Below, piece after piece: positions 54,417-63,727 of a DNA stretch of 64,000 nucleotides. How positions within the stretch are numbered: position 1 is the first letter of the stretch; each line of letters starts with the position of its first letter. This DNA is from Azolla caroliniana (taxonomy: Eukaryota > Polypodiophyta). The notes under the pieces were generated by a model that saw only the letters and a program-made list of their open reading frames with translations, had not been told where the DNA came from and made no database searches. The stretch spans positions 36,146,001 through 36,210,000 of the forward strand of contig JBHGNT010000001.1 in NCBI GenBank assembly GCA_043228905.1, given 5' to 3'. The position numbers and the translations under genes are program-made.

Positions 54417-57400
54417 TCATTTCTCGCCCGTCGGTTCTTCCTCGTTTTCGGATCTTTCGTCACTGCTGACTAGGAGAGCTGGGTCGGGCTCGTCGTCGTG
54501 CCGCTTCTTGAACGCTTTGATCCGCTTCCCTGCAACCGGTATCGCCATTCTCGTGCCGTCTAGTTCCGCCAGGTGATATGTCCCGTTGTCATTGGCGCTC
54601 CGCACCACGTAAGGCCCGAACCACCTTCGCGCGAACTTCCGTGTAGCTCGGTGCTGGTTGTCGAGGCTGCTGTCGTAGACGAGCACCCAGTCACCTTCTT
54701 CGATTTTCTTCGGTCGGAGCCGGTGCGTTCGGTCGAACCGGGCTTTGTTCTTTGTCCTCGCCACCCGGAGCTTCTCCGCAGCCAGTGCCACGTCCTCCGG
54801 TCTCCGCTCGAGCTGTCGTATACGTGCGGCCAACAACTCTTCCCGGCTCATCTCGTCCCTCCAGTCGACCGTTGCCCACGAGGAGATCGTCCGTTCTATC
54901 GGCATGATCGGCTTCTGGCCGAACATGAGCTCCGTCGGCATGTACCCGGTTACCGAACTGTGCGTGGTCCGGTCTGCCCACAAAGCATAAGGTAGCAGCC
55001 GCGGCCAGTTTCCGACTTGGCCTCGGCATGCTCGAACCAGCGCCTTGACGATCGGTCCGTGTCCGCGCTCCACCTTTCCATTCGCCTCCGGATTGTACGC
55101 AATGGTGAGCGAGAGCTTGACTCCCAGCCGGTCGAACAGCTCCGCGGCTTCTTCGGCGTCCAACTCCCCTCGGTCAGCCACAATCTTCCCGACGCACCCG
55201 TACCGGCATATCACGTCCTCGATTAGGAACCGACATACGGCCGCGGTCGTTTTGTTCGGAAGGGCCCGGCCTTCCACCTGGTTCGTCAGATCCTCCCGTG
55301 CTAGGACCAGGTACCGCATCTGTCCTACCCCCATTGGCATCGTCACCAGATCTACCATCCATTTGAAGTGGATGGTCGGAGGGTACGTAGGGTGAAGCTC
55401 GTCCCGATGTCGGACTATGGAGTGCATCTGACAGCTCTCGCAAGTTGTCACGAACCGATGCACGTCCTGGTACTGCCCCGGCCACCAATACTTCCCCTTC
55501 AGTTTCTCGAACGTAGCCCATGTTCCCCGGTGTCCAGCCCAAGGGCTGTCGTGGTAGGCCGTCAGCAGCTCCTCCTGTTCTTCCTTCATCGCCACCACCC
55601 GGAGCGGAGCGCCGTCCCTCTTCTTCGGGTGCTTCCATAGATAGCCATCCCGCAGAAAGAACCGGTACGCTTTCTTCCGGATCCGGTTGGCCTCGTCCTT
55701 CGTCCATGACGCATCGGGCGTCATTGTCTTCAAAAACCCACCGATCTGCAGCCACTCCCCGTCGTACTTGCTCGCGTCGAAGTCGTTAAGCGCCGGAGTG
55801 CTTGTTCCGTCGGTCGTTACATACGCAGTCTCGAAGAAGTCCACGCCGACCTCTTCGTCCTCCGAAACCATGCCGCCCTCGTCATCGAATCTCGCCCTTG
55901 AAAGCATGTCGGCCATGGCGTTGTCTTTCCCGGAAATGTGTCGTATTTCCGGGTCCAGGGACTTGATGTACGCTATCCACCTGAGCATTGCCAGGTCCGG
56001 CGTCGCGCATCCGGAAACCATGCCGAGAATTGGCATGCAATCCGTCTCTATGATCACCTCCGTCCCGATCAGATAGTCCTTGTCGGCCTTCACCGCCGAA
56101 ACGATACCCCAGAGTTCGCGTTTAACCTGGGCGTATCCTCGCTGCCGTTCGCTGAGGACCTTCGCGCCGAATCGGATCGGAAACCGATTGCCGTCCTCGT
56201 CTCCTTGGTTGACGACCCACCCGATTCCGGTCGGACTCGTGTCAACCGTTATGTACACTAGGGTGCCCTTCCGGTAGACGGCCTTTCGGAGCGCCGGTGC
56301 TGCCGAAAGAGCCTCCTTCAGCTTCCGGACCGACTCCGTGTGCTTGTCTAGCCATTCAAATCCTCGCCCTTTCTTCAATAATCCGTACAGCGGCTCCGCG
56401 ACGTGCGCGTAATGCGGGATCCATATGTGGTAGAAGGCGCATGCTCCCAAGAATCTTCGTACTTCCGTGACCGAGCTGCATTCAGGCTTCATCGCGGAGA
56501 TGGCTTCTATCTTTGCCGGAGACGGTTTCCGGCCATATGGTCCACATAAATGTCCGACCACCATGATTTCCGACTGCCCGAATGCTGACTTCTCCCCCGA
56601 GAAGGTGAGCCTCGCATCCTCTAGCCTTTGCAGCACCTTCTCGCAGTCGTCGATGTGCGTTACCACGAATCGCCGGCATCCGTCCGGCCCGATCGTCTCG
56701 TCCTTCTCTTCTACCGGGCATCCCTTGATCGGGATGTCGTCTAGAAACGGCATGGTGATGTCCGGGATGCAGTCCCTCAGCACCTTGTTCATTGCATTCA
56801 CCATGTGGGCCACCGAGTTGGTCCCTCCTTGCGGCAGCGTACACATCCGCACTAGGCCGAGGGGAGTTCGCATCGTCGTAATGTCTCTGCTCTCCACGGC
56901 TAGCTGGAATTGGTCGTACCCTGAATATAGATCACCGACCGAGTAAATCGACCTTCCGGCGAAGGCCTCCGCGAACTCGTCTACGGTCGGTCCGATCCCT
57001 GCGTTCCGGATGGTCACCCTATTGACCGGTTGCAGGTCCTGAATGAAGCGCAATGATCCGTTTTTCTTTGGTACCGTAAACCACCGGTTCGAGTACGGGG
57101 CGCTCGACGGCTCGAGAATGCCCATAACAACTTTCTGCTTCAACAGCTCCATCAACTTCGGGATGTGAGCTCTTGGAACCGGAATTGGCTTGAGATTCCA
57201 CGGTACATGCGGTACCGTGAATATCACCATCGGCTCTACGATCGTCGGGTCTACGCACCCGATTTCCTCCGGTGAGAATGCGAAGGCTTTCCCGTGCCTT
57301 CCGAGCATCCTCCGAAACCGGTCTTCCTCCACCGGCAGTAGGAACCCGCCCCCACCGATCTTCAGCTCGCGGAGCGTCTCGTTGGTGAAGGTGTGTCCTA

Positions 57401-57773
57401 TGCAGGCCGGATCTCGTAAGCTGGGGTCCGATGCAACCGCTTTGATTTGGGATTCGCTGCCCTCCGGTAAGGGCGCCGCAACTGGCCTCACCTTCCGGTC
57501 CACAGTCTTGTACTTGGTGCTAACTCGGGCCGTCCGTTCCGACTCGAGCCCTCGACCGAAGTCCGCGATGACTTCGTACATTTCTTCGGAACATACCGGT
57601 ATCGTCCGGTCTTCGTTAAGGTCTTCTTCGACTACCTTCCCCAGCATTCCCAAGGTGTCGTCGAAGGAGACTGCCTCCACGGCTCCGTTGATTTCTTCGT
57701 CAGGGCCGAGAACTCCGCACGCTCGAAGTCTCCCCTCCGTCTTTGTTTTCTCTCGGCCGGCGATGCCGACCAT
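54417..57773 (-). CDS. pol: Gypsy pol: reverse transcriptase, RNase H, integrase
   Basis: 1118 aa from the ATG at 57773, though the frame is open upstream through the gag stop and is probably entered by frameshift. RT: EPSSAPYSNRWFTVPKKNGS, first catalytic Asp in VGDLYSGYDQFQL (D281), and the metal-binding pair in MPFLDDIPIKG (D345, D346), FLDD rather than the YLDD/YVDD common in plant gypsy. RNase H: D511, E553, D578 and D622 (DNAMADMLSRA). Integrase: zinc finger H741, H748, C778, C781 (TTCESCQ), and catalytic D808 (WMVDLVTMP), D867 (VADRGE) and E902 (NGKVERGH), giving D-x34-E spacing. A GPY-like module follows (RWFGPYVVRSANDNGTYHLA). No chromodomain is seen; the C-terminus is acidic (SSDERSENEEEPTGEK). 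All key residues are present. Confidence 0.94.
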   Translation of the reverse strand: MVGIAGREKTKTEGRLRACGVLGPDEEINGAVEAVSFDDTLGMLGKVVEEDLNEDRTIPVCSEEMYEVIADFGRGLESERTARVSTKYKTVDRKVRPVAAPLPEGSESQIKAVASDPSLRDPACIGHTFTNETLRELKIGGGGFLLPVEEDRFRRMLGRHGKAFAFSPEEIGCVDPTIVEPMVIFTVPHVPWNLKPIPVPRAHIPKLMELLKQKVVMGILEPSSAPYSNRWFTVPKKNGSLRFIQDLQPVNRVTIRNAGIGPTVDEFAEAFAGRSIYSVGDLYSGYDQFQLAVESRDITTMRTPLGLVRMCTLPQGGTNSVAHMVNAMNKVLRDCIPDITMPFLDDIPIKGCPVEEKDETIGPDGCRRFVVTHIDDCEKVLQRLEDARLTFSGEKSAFGQSEIMVVGHLCGPYGRKPSPAKIEAISAMKPECSSVTEVRRFLGACAFYHIWIPHYAHVAEPLYGLLKKGRGFEWLDKHTESVRKLKEALSAAPALRKAVYRKGTLVYITVDTSPTGIGWVVNQGDEDGNRFPIRFGAKVLSERQRGYAQVKRELWGIVSAVKADKDYLIGTEVIIETDCMPILGMVSGCATPDLAMLRWIAYIKSLDPEIRHISGKDNAMADMLSRARFDDEGGMVSEDEEVGVDFFETAYVTTDGTSTPALNDFDASKYDGEWLQIGGFLKTMTPDASWTKDEANRIRKKAYRFFLRDGYLWKHPKKRDGAPLRVVAMKEEQEELLTAYHDSPWAGHRGTWATFEKLKGKYWWPGQYQDVHRFVTTCESCQMHSIVRHRDELHPTYPPTIHFKWMVDLVTMPMGVGQMRYLVLAREDLTNQVEGRALPNKTTAAVCRFLIEDVICRYGCVGKIVADRGELDAEEAAELFDRLGVKLSLTIAYNPEANGKVERGHGPIVKALVRACRGQVGNWPRLLPYALWADRTTHSSVTGYMPTELMFGQKPIMPIERTISSWATVDWRDEMSREELLAARIRQLERRPEDVALAAEKLRVARTKNKARFDRTHRLRPKKIEEGDWVLVYDSSLDNQHRATRKFARRWFGPYVVRSANDNGTYHLAELDGTRMAIPVAGKRIKAFKKRHDDEPDPALLVSSDERSENEEEPTGEK

Positions 57774-57861
57774 CGCACATGCTCCGCTGCCGGAGAAGCG
57801 AAATTTCCTACCTATTGTACACGGTTTTATCGTACAGATGTGGGGTCTTCCCGGAGCGTCC

Positions 57862-57902
57862 GGACTGTCGCGGCCCCACGCCTTGGCAGTCCTCTCTAAA
57901 AA
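57862..57902 (-). promoter_or_regulatory. Putative -1 frameshift signal between gag-protease and pol
   Basis: On the minus strand gag ends GAT TTT TAG within five T residues (57902-57898). The pol frame is -1 relative to gag and is open across this point (TTT TTA GAG AGG ACT). A tRNA-Phe in the P site at TTT can re-pair with TTT one base back. Four bases further, GGACTG (57892-57887) can pair with CAGTCC (57867-57862) across a 19-base GC-rich loop, a suitable stimulatory stem. Function is inferred; the frame relation and complementarity are seen directly. Confidence 0.6.
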
Positions 57903-60022
57903 TCCTCTCGGTTTTCGGAACCGAGGGAGTCGCGGTTACGTTCGTGGTTCGGCCGTACCGTCAGAAACTGGACCGAATGGCGCCCGTCTTGGCTTTTGAC
58001 CCTTGCGTAGGCCGAACCATTGTCCAGCACCTTGGTCTCCATTCGCGCCGCCGTGATGTACGGCTCTCCCAGTATGACCGGATGCGAAGACGTCTCCTGC
58101 ACGAAGAAGTGCTGGTCAATCTCGACGTCGTCGATCTTGACTCGCACATTCGGACAGGCCCCGTGCAGTTCCTCGGTGGCGCGCGTTGCTGCCCTTATTT
58201 TCCACCCGTGCTTGGTGTTGATCGGCCATTTGCCCTTCTTATAGAAGTCCATGGACATCAAATTGATCTCCGATCCGTGGTCCACCAAAGCTATCACCGG
58301 TTCCTGGACATCGCCGATCTTCACCGGGGTTTCCGTGGTCGCTCGGGCCCAGTGTGGTCTCGAATAGTGGCTTTCCGCCCGCTCGTCTCCCAGCGCCATG
58401 TCGTCTAGGTGCGTCGTCCGCACTTCCACCGGTCTTTCCGGTTCTGTCTCCGTTGACAGCCTCTTCCGTTTCACCAAGTCCACGATGGAGTCGTGGAACT
58501 CCTTCTTGGCGATTCCCAGCACCTCTCGTAACGACAGCTCCACCTTGCTGTCGAGGATCCGTTCCTCCAGGACCTTTCGTAAGTCCGTGGTCCTTTCTAT
58601 CTCCGTCCCCAGACGGTACCCGCCCTTCTGGGGTTTATCTTGCGTACCGGCCCCGCCGGCTTCGTCCCGTCGTGGCCCGGACCGGGTCTCGTATCGTTGT
58701 GAGGGCCCGGTCATCCCGGGTTTCCCCACCCGCTTCTCTTCCACCAGAGCCTCGTAGTTCCGGCAAGCGGCTTCCACGAAGCCCGTCTTTTCCTCGACCG
58801 GGTCGCTCCACCCGGTCATCTCCCGTACCCGTTTCTCCGCACGGTCCGATTCCTCCCTTTTAAGCCCTGCACCGGCAAGGCCTTCTAGCATCGTCGGCCA
58901 GAATCCGGCTTTGCTTTCCTTTCGGGCCTCGCCGCCCCCGACTCGAATGCCGGCCGACGCCGAGTAGTGGACGGTTTCCGCGTGTCGGGCCGCCGCCTCT
59001 TCCATCAACCTTTTCATACCACCTCGCCCGTCGTTTCGGCTCAGGGCCCTTCGGGTGTCGCTGGCATGCACCCGTCCTTCCCACAGGTACACCACCCTGT
59101 TCCTCAGCGCCTCCGCGAAGTCGCCGCAGTCCTTCCGAATGTGGCCGACTTCATCGCACCACATGCACCTGTTTCCTGCCGCCGGCCGTCGGTCACGAGC
59201 CGGTTCGCCTCCTTCCCTTCGGGCCTGCGCGATTTGGAGGTCCTTTATCGCCTTCGTCAATTCCTCCAGCGCCGCTCCTCCGGTTGAGCCACTGACTACG
59301 CCGGTCGAAGCCGAACCAGTTTCCAACCATTCTCGGGTCTCTTCCTTTCGCACCTGTGGCGCTGGTTCGAGCTTCCTTGCTGCGACCGAGCCCGACCCGG
59401 TTGCCCCGTTATCCGCCCATTCTCGCCGTTTGTCGAAACGGCCACAGACCTTCCTGACAGCCGCCCAGTCGGTAGTGAGCCCGTCTTCGGTTTCCAGCAA
59501 GAGGCCCACTTGCTCCCGATCCCGCTCGTCGACCGACTTGACAAACAGCAAGACCCGGCTCGTGTCCAGGATGGTTCGGTCGAGCGCCGAAAGGCGCGCA
59601 AAGTTTTCCTCGAACTCCCGGAGGAGCGCCGACGCGTTTCTTCCCTTCCCCGAGGATTCCACCCATTCCATGAACCTTCGCTTCGAAAGCCGGAGCGCGT
59701 CGTCCAGCCCGTATTTCTCTAGGAGCCGACCTTCGAACTCCTCCCAGGTACGGCTCTCCGCCCGCACCTCGAGCACCTCCGCATGGATGCTCGGCATTGC
59801 CACTCGGGGAAATCCGGCAAGACGCCTTTCTTCCGGAATGTCCCGCATCAGCATTTCTGCACCGTAGGACGCCAGATACTTCGTGGCATCCCTCCCATCG
59901 AACCGGCCGATCGTGCCGACGACCGCCTCAATAGCTCTGTCGAGGGCACCGGTGCCCTCGCGCGCGTTTACAATCCGATCCACGGCCGAAGCCATGGCCT
60001 CTGCGAGATCCGACCCCCTCAT
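57896..60022 (-). CDS. gag-pr: Gypsy gag-protease polyprotein
   Basis: 708 aa from the first ATG (60022-60020), 44 nt past the LTR. The frame is open further upstream to a TAA in the LTR, but only GTG is available there. The N-terminal half is a helical capsid-like region (IGRFDGRDATKYLASYGAEM ... WEEFEGRLLEKYGLDDALRL). A CCHC zinc knuckle CMWCDEVGHIRKDC lies at about residues 286-299. The C-terminal third holds a retropepsin-like domain, VQEPVIALVDHGSEINLMSM, with the catalytic Asp at about residue 581 but DHG where DSG/DTG is usual, then HFFVQETSSHPVILGEPYIT. The protein ends GSENREDF at a TAG. It packages the RNA and processes the polyprotein. The protease being in the gag ORF, rather than at the head of pol, is notable. 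The stop lies on a five-T run where the pol frame (-1) is open. Confidence 0.9.
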   Translation of the reverse strand: MRGSDLAEAMASAVDRIVNAREGTGALDRAIEAVVGTIGRFDGRDATKYLASYGAEMLMRDIPEERRLAGFPRVAMPSIHAEVLEVRAESRTWEEFEGRLLEKYGLDDALRLSKRRFMEWVESSGKGRNASALLREFEENFARLSALDRTILDTSRVLLFVKSVDERDREQVGLLLETEDGLTTDWAAVRKVCGRFDKRREWADNGATGSGSVAARKLEPAPQVRKEETREWLETGSASTGVVSGSTGGAALEELTKAIKDLQIAQARREGGEPARDRRPAAGNRCMWCDEVGHIRKDCGDFAEALRNRVVYLWEGRVHASDTRRALSRNDGRGGMKRLMEEAAARHAETVHYSASAGIRVGGGEARKESKAGFWPTMLEGLAGAGLKREESDRAEKRVREMTGWSDPVEEKTGFVEAACRNYEALVEEKRVGKPGMTGPSQRYETRSGPRRDEAGGAGTQDKPQKGGYRLGTEIERTTDLRKVLEERILDSKVELSLREVLGIAKKEFHDSIVDLVKRKRLSTETEPERPVEVRTTHLDDMALGDERAESHYSRPHWARATTETPVKIGDVQEPVIALVDHGSEINLMSMDFYKKGKWPINTKHGWKIRAATRATEELHGACPNVRVKIDDVEIDQHFFVQETSSHPVILGEPYITAARMETKVLDNGSAYARVKSQDGRHSVQFLTVRPNHERNRDSLGSENREDF

Positions 60023-60045
60023 CTTCTGCTCTTCTGCCGCCTCTT

Positions 60046-60062
60046 TCACGTCGGGTTCACCA
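60046..60062 (-). other. Putative primer-binding site of the gypsy element
   Basis: On the minus strand TGGTGAACCCGACGTG begins four bases inside the 5' LTR boundary. The leading TGG complements a tRNA 3' CCA end, as expected for a minus-strand primer site. I cannot assign the primer tRNA without a tRNA set. Confidence 0.55.
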
Positions 60063-60066
60063 AAGA

Positions 60067-60857
60067 TGTCGAGTTATTACGCAAGTGCGTGTGGAAACGA
60101 GGCGGGACCGCGGGGGTCTCGAACCAAAGAGCAAGCAAGGGAGGAGAGAGAGAGAGAACCGGCTACGCAGGACCGGGGATGCACAGGGACACGGCCCTTT
60201 AGCACTGAGAACGCGAACGAACACCGACACAGACAGATGCGAATGACTAAATATATGTATTAAGAATGGCTAACACGACTACAACCCTCGGTGGGGCACA
60301 GGTTGGTTACAACCGAGCAGGCCGGCGAACAGATGCCGATGCCTGTTCGCTTCGACGCACAAAGGGGGTAGCCGGTCGGAGGTGCTGCCGGAAGCACTCG
60401 GGCGTTCCTCGAAACAGCGCGAGCCTCCTCGGAACCCTGCACAGAAAGCTATGGAGCTCAAGAAGGAAGGAAGCAGAGAGAGAAGCGTCCAGAAACGGTC
60501 CGGCAGCACTTCGTCCTCTCCGCCCGATATATCTGCAACAACTCTTTCCTGCTCCTTATATAGGCCGACGAGCAGGCCGTCATGTCAGCTCTATTCCCTG
60601 TCCCTTTTGGGACAGGGATCCGCTTCGTCCTTCACGCATCCGCGTAGTTACGCCGCCGACTCGTACAGTCCCTTCGCTCGCGCGCGCGACCGAAAAGACT
60701 GTTCGCGCGGTCTTTGTCTCCACTCGTGTTAGGGCCCGTTCCCGCCGATTATCCTCCTAATTCGCTTCTATGTACAACTCGGAGCGTGCGCGCGTGAAGA
60801 ACCGGTTCCCACGCCTTGGTGCACCGATTCCGCCTATGGACGGTTTTCTTCACGACA
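60067..60857 (-). repeat. 5' LTR of the gypsy element
   Basis: 791 bp. It is upstream of gag on the minus strand. TGTCG/CGACA ends. Differs from the other LTR at three A/G positions. A TATATAA-like word on the minus strand (about 60556-60563, plus TTATATAGG) may be the core promoter. The large open frames seen inside the LTRs on the plus strand are antisense and not supported as genes. Confidence 0.92.
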
Positions 60858-61006
60858 ACGTGGAAAACCCTGAGAGGGAAAAGCCACGGGAGCCCACAGA
60901 CTCCAAACCATCACTATGTCAAAAGAATACAACAAAGGGGCACAGAGGCAACGACCTCGTGCTCACTCTCTTCGCCTGGCGGCGGTTACAACAGAGAATC
61001 ACATTG

Positions 61007-61046
<40 letters not shown>

Positions 61047-61240
61047 ACGCTCTGTATAACAGTTACTCATACAATAACTCTATACAACGATAATGACAAC
61101 AACCATTGTATACACTCTGTTTGCCCTAGGTCATATTTATACTAATATGACTTTAGGACTATTTACAGATATAGCCCCAATGGGCTCTCAAAAACATATT
61201 TCCATATGTTAAGAATTAGGTAAGTAATTAAGGGTTAATT
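60858..61240 (-). repeat. Probable copia-type LTR remnant, split by the gypsy insertion
   Basis: Joined across the gypsy element, the minus strand reads CTCTCAGGGTTTTCCACGTTAACATATTG, with the insertion inside ACGT. GGGTTTTCCACGT is a phrase typical of the R/U5 part of plant copia LTRs. A TATAAATA box lies near 61135 on the minus strand, and a (GA)n/(TC)n run at about 61007-61044. The remainder of the LTR end would be 53505-53554. Start and end are not sharply defined, and it may be continuous with the LTR that begins at 61653. Confidence 0.5.
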
Positions 61241-61653
61241 AGTATCTAATTATGTGATTAAGTTAAGCGGAAGATTAAGTGATATGTGTGTGGATGTGTG
61301 TGAGAGAGGAAGAGAGAGAGAAGTACACTTATGAACATAAAAACAAGATGGGGGATGATAAAGTATATTAAAAGGTAAATATCATCAACTATCATCCAAT
61401 ACAAAAATACCTTCAATGAGGTATATATAGGTTTCATGTGCAAGGGTGCACATGTGCTAGGAGAATATAGGTACGATGTGTAAGTCCTATATTAAATGAG
61501 CATGGAGTGGTGGATCTACAATGTATGCCACTCGAGTACAAAATCCTATTTAAGGCTTTATGGTCAACACACTAACTAGATTCTATCTAGGTAACTACTA
61601 AGTTACATGTGTTGACTAACTAACTAAACTAAGTTGAGCTTGATCTCTCAACA
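61240..61653 (-). repeat. 3' LTR of the degraded copia element
   Basis: On the minus strand TGTTGAGAGATCAAGCTCAAC begins at 61653, directly after a purine tract (TTGAGGGGGCG, about 61654-61664), the standard PPT/LTR junction of copia elements. CTATATATACC near 61431-61421 is a likely LTR TATA box about 225 bp in. The downstream boundary is uncertain; I place it near 61240, but it could extend to 60858. Confidence 0.6.
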
Positions 61654-63727
61654 CGCCCCCTCAAGCTCAAGTGTGAGGCGTCCGACACCCGACATTGTTT
61701 TCGGCGTTGTCTGACTTTTGATGTCAGCTTCTATGCGGCTTCCGTCCAGCCTTCGGCTTTGTTCGCCGTGGCAATCTCGAGTCCTCCCCCTCAAATCGGT
61801 GAGGAAGGCTTGTAGCATGTGGGTGAAGGTCGACTACTTCCACCCATCGTGGGTTACGAACCGCTTCGGTGGAGCTCTTGAGCTCTTGTTCATCCACTAC
61901 CTTCATTGTGAAGGCGTAATGATGAGCCATATACTCGTTGTAGTCGAGCCAACTGACGGGATTCTTCTATCTAGAAGAGCGTCGAAGTTTTTCGCTCGCT
62001 GATGTGAGTGCCTTTTTTACTCCGGGTGTCTGCATGATGGGTACACCAAACTCACTGTCTAGTGAGGGAGCCGATCCATTCGAATCATTGTCGTCGGGGT
62101 GGTCGACTTCGTATTTGGGCATCTTACCTTTGCCTTTGTCCAAGTTCGTACTTGGCAGCGATGTGCTTGGGTCACGTGGAGATTCTTGTGGGCCACTAAG
62201 CTCGATCGTAATCGGACTTTCTTCGTTCATATGCGCGAGTTGATCTTCGGCTTCTACCTCTTGTTCGGCGTAATCCGCATCGAGCGTAGTCAATGTCGAA
62301 CAGGTCTTTGGTGCGTACCAGGATGCGTATTTGTCGAAGACTACGTCTCGACTTACGCAAACTTCTCGCATCGACGGGTTGTAGCACTTGTACGCCTTCT
62401 TCTCGGACGAGTATCCTATGAGGATACATTCCTCCGACTTCGCGTCGCGCTTCTATCATTGTTCATTCGGGATGCGTACATTCGCAATGCTTCCGAACAC
62501 CTTGACGTGCAACAGGATCGGCTTCATTCGGAAGAGGAGCTCGTATGGAGTTAGCTCATGGAATCCATTGGTGGTGCATTGATTCATGAGATAGACGGCC
62601 GTGGATGCCACTTCGGCCCAATAGAAGTTCAGGATGTCCTTCTCATGCATCATGGCGCGTGCTACCTTGTTTATTTGCCGATTTTTCCTTTCGGCGACTT
62701 CATTTTGTTGGGGTGTGTGTCGGCATGATAATTCTATCCGAAGGCCTTCACTTTGGAGGTAGGAGGTGAATTCGTTGGAGAAGTACTCCTTTCTCCATCT
62801 GATCGTAGGCATCGAATGTGCCGACCGGTTTCTCTTTCAACTTGACGCTTGAGCTTTTAGAAGTGGGAGAACACTTCACTCTTCTTCTTCATCGGGTAGA
62901 TGCACGCGTAGCGCGAGTGGTCGTCGATGAAGGTTATGTAGTATCAGCATCCGCCGATTGTCGGCGTTTGAGTCGGTCCCCATACATCCGAGTGTATGAC
63001 GTCAAGGAGGCCTTTGCTCGCGTGGCTCTCCTTCGAGAATGGGAGTCGATGTTGTTTGTCGAGGTGACACACTTCGCATACTCGGTCGACTCGTTTCGAC
63101 TCGAATGTCAGAAGTCCGATGACGACTCCCTTCGTTTGCATCGCTCGAAGCCGTTGGAGGTTTATGTGGCCAATTCTCTTGTGCCACAACTTGATGCTAG
63201 TCTCGGTTTTGAGACCTTTGGCGTACCTTGCCGATTTCACGTCGTTCGAATCGAGGATGAACATTCGGCCGTCTCTCCGCCCTTTCGCTATGAGTCAGCC
63301 ATCTTTCTCGATGAAACAACCTTCGTTGTTGAAGCGGACTTGAATGCCTTGCTCCATGATTTGGCCGACCAAGACCAAATTCTTCGTTATTGTAGGCACG
63401 TGCAAGACATTCTTGATGCAAGTTTGCTTGCCTTCTTTCCCGAATGGGACATTGCCGATGTGCCGAATGGGGTGCGTGGTGTCGTCTCCCGTCTCTATGA
63501 AGTCGGGTCGATCCGGCATTCGTAAATCACGAAACCACTCTTCGTGAGATGTCATGTGATGTGAGGCGCCGGAATTGACGAACCACACGTCTTCCGAGTT
63601 GGAGGTGCTTGCGGAGTTGGAGGCCGTCATAGAGTTCAATCTATGCCTTGTTACGAATAGTCCGTCGTAATCATTGTATTCGGAGTTGACGACGTAATTC
63701 GTGTGTTGTCGCCTTGTTGAAGCCGAC
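61654..63727 (-). pseudogene. Degraded Ty1/copia element, internal region (gag end, PR, INT, start of RT)
   Basis: Minus-strand order: a gag tail (63727-63640); protease 63639-63295 with WFVNSGASHHMTSHEEWFRD; GAG-pre-integrase and integrase 63264-62944 with LWHKRIGHINLQRLRAMQ, CHLDKQHRLPF and HSDVWGPTQT; the integrase core continues FIDDHSRYACIYPM to 62812-62456 with RHTPQQNEVAERKNRQINKV; a Ser/Asp-rich linker 62371-61967; and the first residues of RT (KVVDEQELKSSTEAVRNPRW) near 61900. Breaks: an in-frame TGA after TPTIGGC, a TAA after SHF, a one-base frameshift before KEYFSNEF, and loss of nearly all RT and RNase H between about 61700 and the polypurine tract. The protease has Asn where catalytic Asp is expected (NSGA for DSGA). 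Integrase before RT marks it as copia. Not functional. Confidence 0.85.

Larger units (their letters stand above)
53555..60857 (-). mobile_element. Complete Ty3/gypsy LTR retrotransposon, minus strand, with intact ORFs
   Basis: A 7303-bp element bounded by two 791-bp LTRs (53555-54345 and 60067-60857), each starting TGTCG and ending CGACA. ACGT lies on both outer sides (53551-53554; 60858-60861). By eye the LTRs differ at three positions only (53905/60417, 54278/60790 and 54311/60823), all A/G. Reading on the minus strand the order is 5' LTR, primer-binding site, gag-protease ORF, pol ORF (RT, RNase H, integrase), polypurine tract, 3' LTR. Integrase after RNase H defines Ty3/gypsy. The element is strongly GC-rich against an AT-rich background. 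Both ORFs are open and catalytic residues are present, so it may be autonomous. Pol resembles gypsy elements I associate with basidiomycetes rather than the common plant lineages; this is from memory, not a search. Confidence 0.93.

Noticed and set aside
57190-57999. 269-codon plus-strand frame, and 59055-59867 (270 codons)
   Set aside because: Antisense shadows of pol and gag in GC-rich DNA; the minus-strand frames carry the real domains.
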